Shown here: piece after piece, positions 5,434 to 5,752 of the stretch | Layout of the letters: each line of letters opens with the position of its first letter | Numbering within the stretch: the stretch's first letter is position 1 | DNA from: Methanospirillum sp. | Lineage (GTDB): Archaea > Halobacteriota > Methanomicrobia > Methanomicrobiales > Methanospirillaceae | Direction of reading: 5' to 3' | NCBI GenBank assembly: GCA_028679485.1 | Contig: JAJRBL010000271.1 | Coordinates: 1-5,752 of the forward strand | DNA: 5,752 nucleotides | The notes under the pieces: model-generated | Seen by the model: the letters and a program-made list of their open reading frames with translations, nothing else | Databases searched by the model: none | Told to the model about the DNA's origin: nothing | Program-made: the position numbers and the translations under genes

Positions 5434-5447
5434 CTTGTTTTTGTTTT
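5434..5447 (+). terminator. T-rich terminator after tRNA-Ser
   Basis: Runs of five and four T (in CTTGTTTTTGTTTTA) lie directly after the tRNA 3' end. They match the oligo-U stops used by archaeal RNA polymerase for tRNA genes and may also end any read-through from hemD-cbf5. Confidence 0.55.
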
Positions 5448-5510
5448 ACCTGGTTATCCCCCGTGTCTTCGACAAGAACATAGATATTTTCCGGGAGATG
5501 ACCTACACCT

Positions 5511-5752
5511 ATGAAACGTCCGGTCATTCTTTGCCTGCTGTCTCTTTTCATGCTGTTATCTTCTGCCACCCTGGTTTACGCGGAACCGGCAGAGAACTTG
5601 TTCAACAAGGGGATGGAGATGTATAACTCCAGCCAGTACGAGGAGGCTGCAGGGACATTCGATCAGGTGCTGGCGATCGATCCCGGCAATAAAGAGGCCT
5701 GGTTCTTCAAGGGAACTGCATTAAATTACCTGGGACAGAACGAGGAGGCCAT
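5511..5752 (+). CDS. Exported TPR-repeat protein, 5' part only
   Basis: The first 80 codons are visible; the gene runs off the right edge. Residues 1-24 are a signal peptide: MKRP, a Leu/Cys/Met-rich core, then LVYA with likely cleavage before EPAENLF. There is no lipobox cysteine at the cleavage site. A complete tetratricopeptide repeat follows at about 27-60 (pattern A-LF-KG-EMYNSSQYEEAAGTFDQVLAIDPGN), and a second begins with KEAWFFKGTALNYLGQNEEA. TPR units make protein-binding surfaces; here they would lie outside the membrane, but the partner is unknown. The ATG at 5511 was chosen because it opens the signal peptide. A GGGAGATGA stretch (5493-5501) may serve as ribosome binding site. A TATA-like AGATATTTT (5482-5490) is close enough that a nearly leaderless transcript is also possible. 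It has its own start after the tRNA-Ser terminator. Confidence 0.85.
   Translation, partial: MKRPVILCLLSLFMLLSSATLVYAEPAENLFNKGMEMYNSSQYEEAAGTFDQVLAIDPGNKEAWFFKGTALNYLGQNEEA

Noticed and set aside
5498..5626. ATG at 5498 opening a different frame at the right edge
   Set aside because: It is out of frame with the signal peptide and TPR motifs that start at 5511 and encodes nothing recognisable.
1..5752. CRISPR array, insertion sequence, integrase or attachment site at the tRNA genes
   Set aside because: There are no spaced repeats, transposase-like frames, terminal inverted repeats or duplicated tRNA 3' ends within the window.

Overview
The window looks like a chromosomal segment of a methanogenic archaeon, most likely of the order Methanomicrobiales. 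Four things point there: an S-layer-type exported protein with a DUF3821-like N-terminus, archaeal guide-RNP proteins (Nop5, fibrillarin, Cbf5), tRNA genes without an encoded CCA end, and TATA-like boxes instead of bacterial -35/-10 promoters. The genus cannot be settled from this sequence.

Layout from left to right. The 5' part of a secreted S-layer-like gene runs on the minus strand from 484 off the left edge. An AT-rich intergenic region (485-846) holds its likely promoter and leader on the minus strand and the promoter of a plus-strand tRNA-Gln(CUG) at 847-919. Next comes a tightly packed minus-strand unit, read from 3606 down to 934: a TctA/DUF112-family membrane permease, then Nop5, then fibrillarin (FlpA). 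Each junction is tight: the nop5 ribosome binding site overlaps the permease stop codon, and flpA begins at a GTGA overlap with nop5. A 78-bp divergent promoter region (3607-3684) separates this from a plus-strand unit: uroporphyrinogen-III synthase (HemD), then Cbf5, joined by a TAATG overlap. A tRNA-Ser(GGA) follows at 5350-5433. The 5' end of an exported TPR-repeat protein starts at 5511 and runs off the right edge.

Functionally, the core is an RNA-modification neighbourhood. Nop5 and fibrillarin are the scaffold and methyltransferase of C/D-box RNPs (2'-O-methylation). Cbf5 is the pseudouridine synthase of H/ACA RNPs. The two systems sit on opposite arms of one divergent promoter region, each behind a gene with no obvious RNA role, and tRNA genes lie on both sides. 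HemD feeds the tetrapyrrole pathway that leads to cobamides, coenzyme F430 and siroheme.

I see no mobile elements, CRISPR arrays or defence genes. All genes belong to families I recognise. What is of interest is the arrangement, the unusually short Nop5 and fibrillarin, and a few regulatory details, not a clearly new system.
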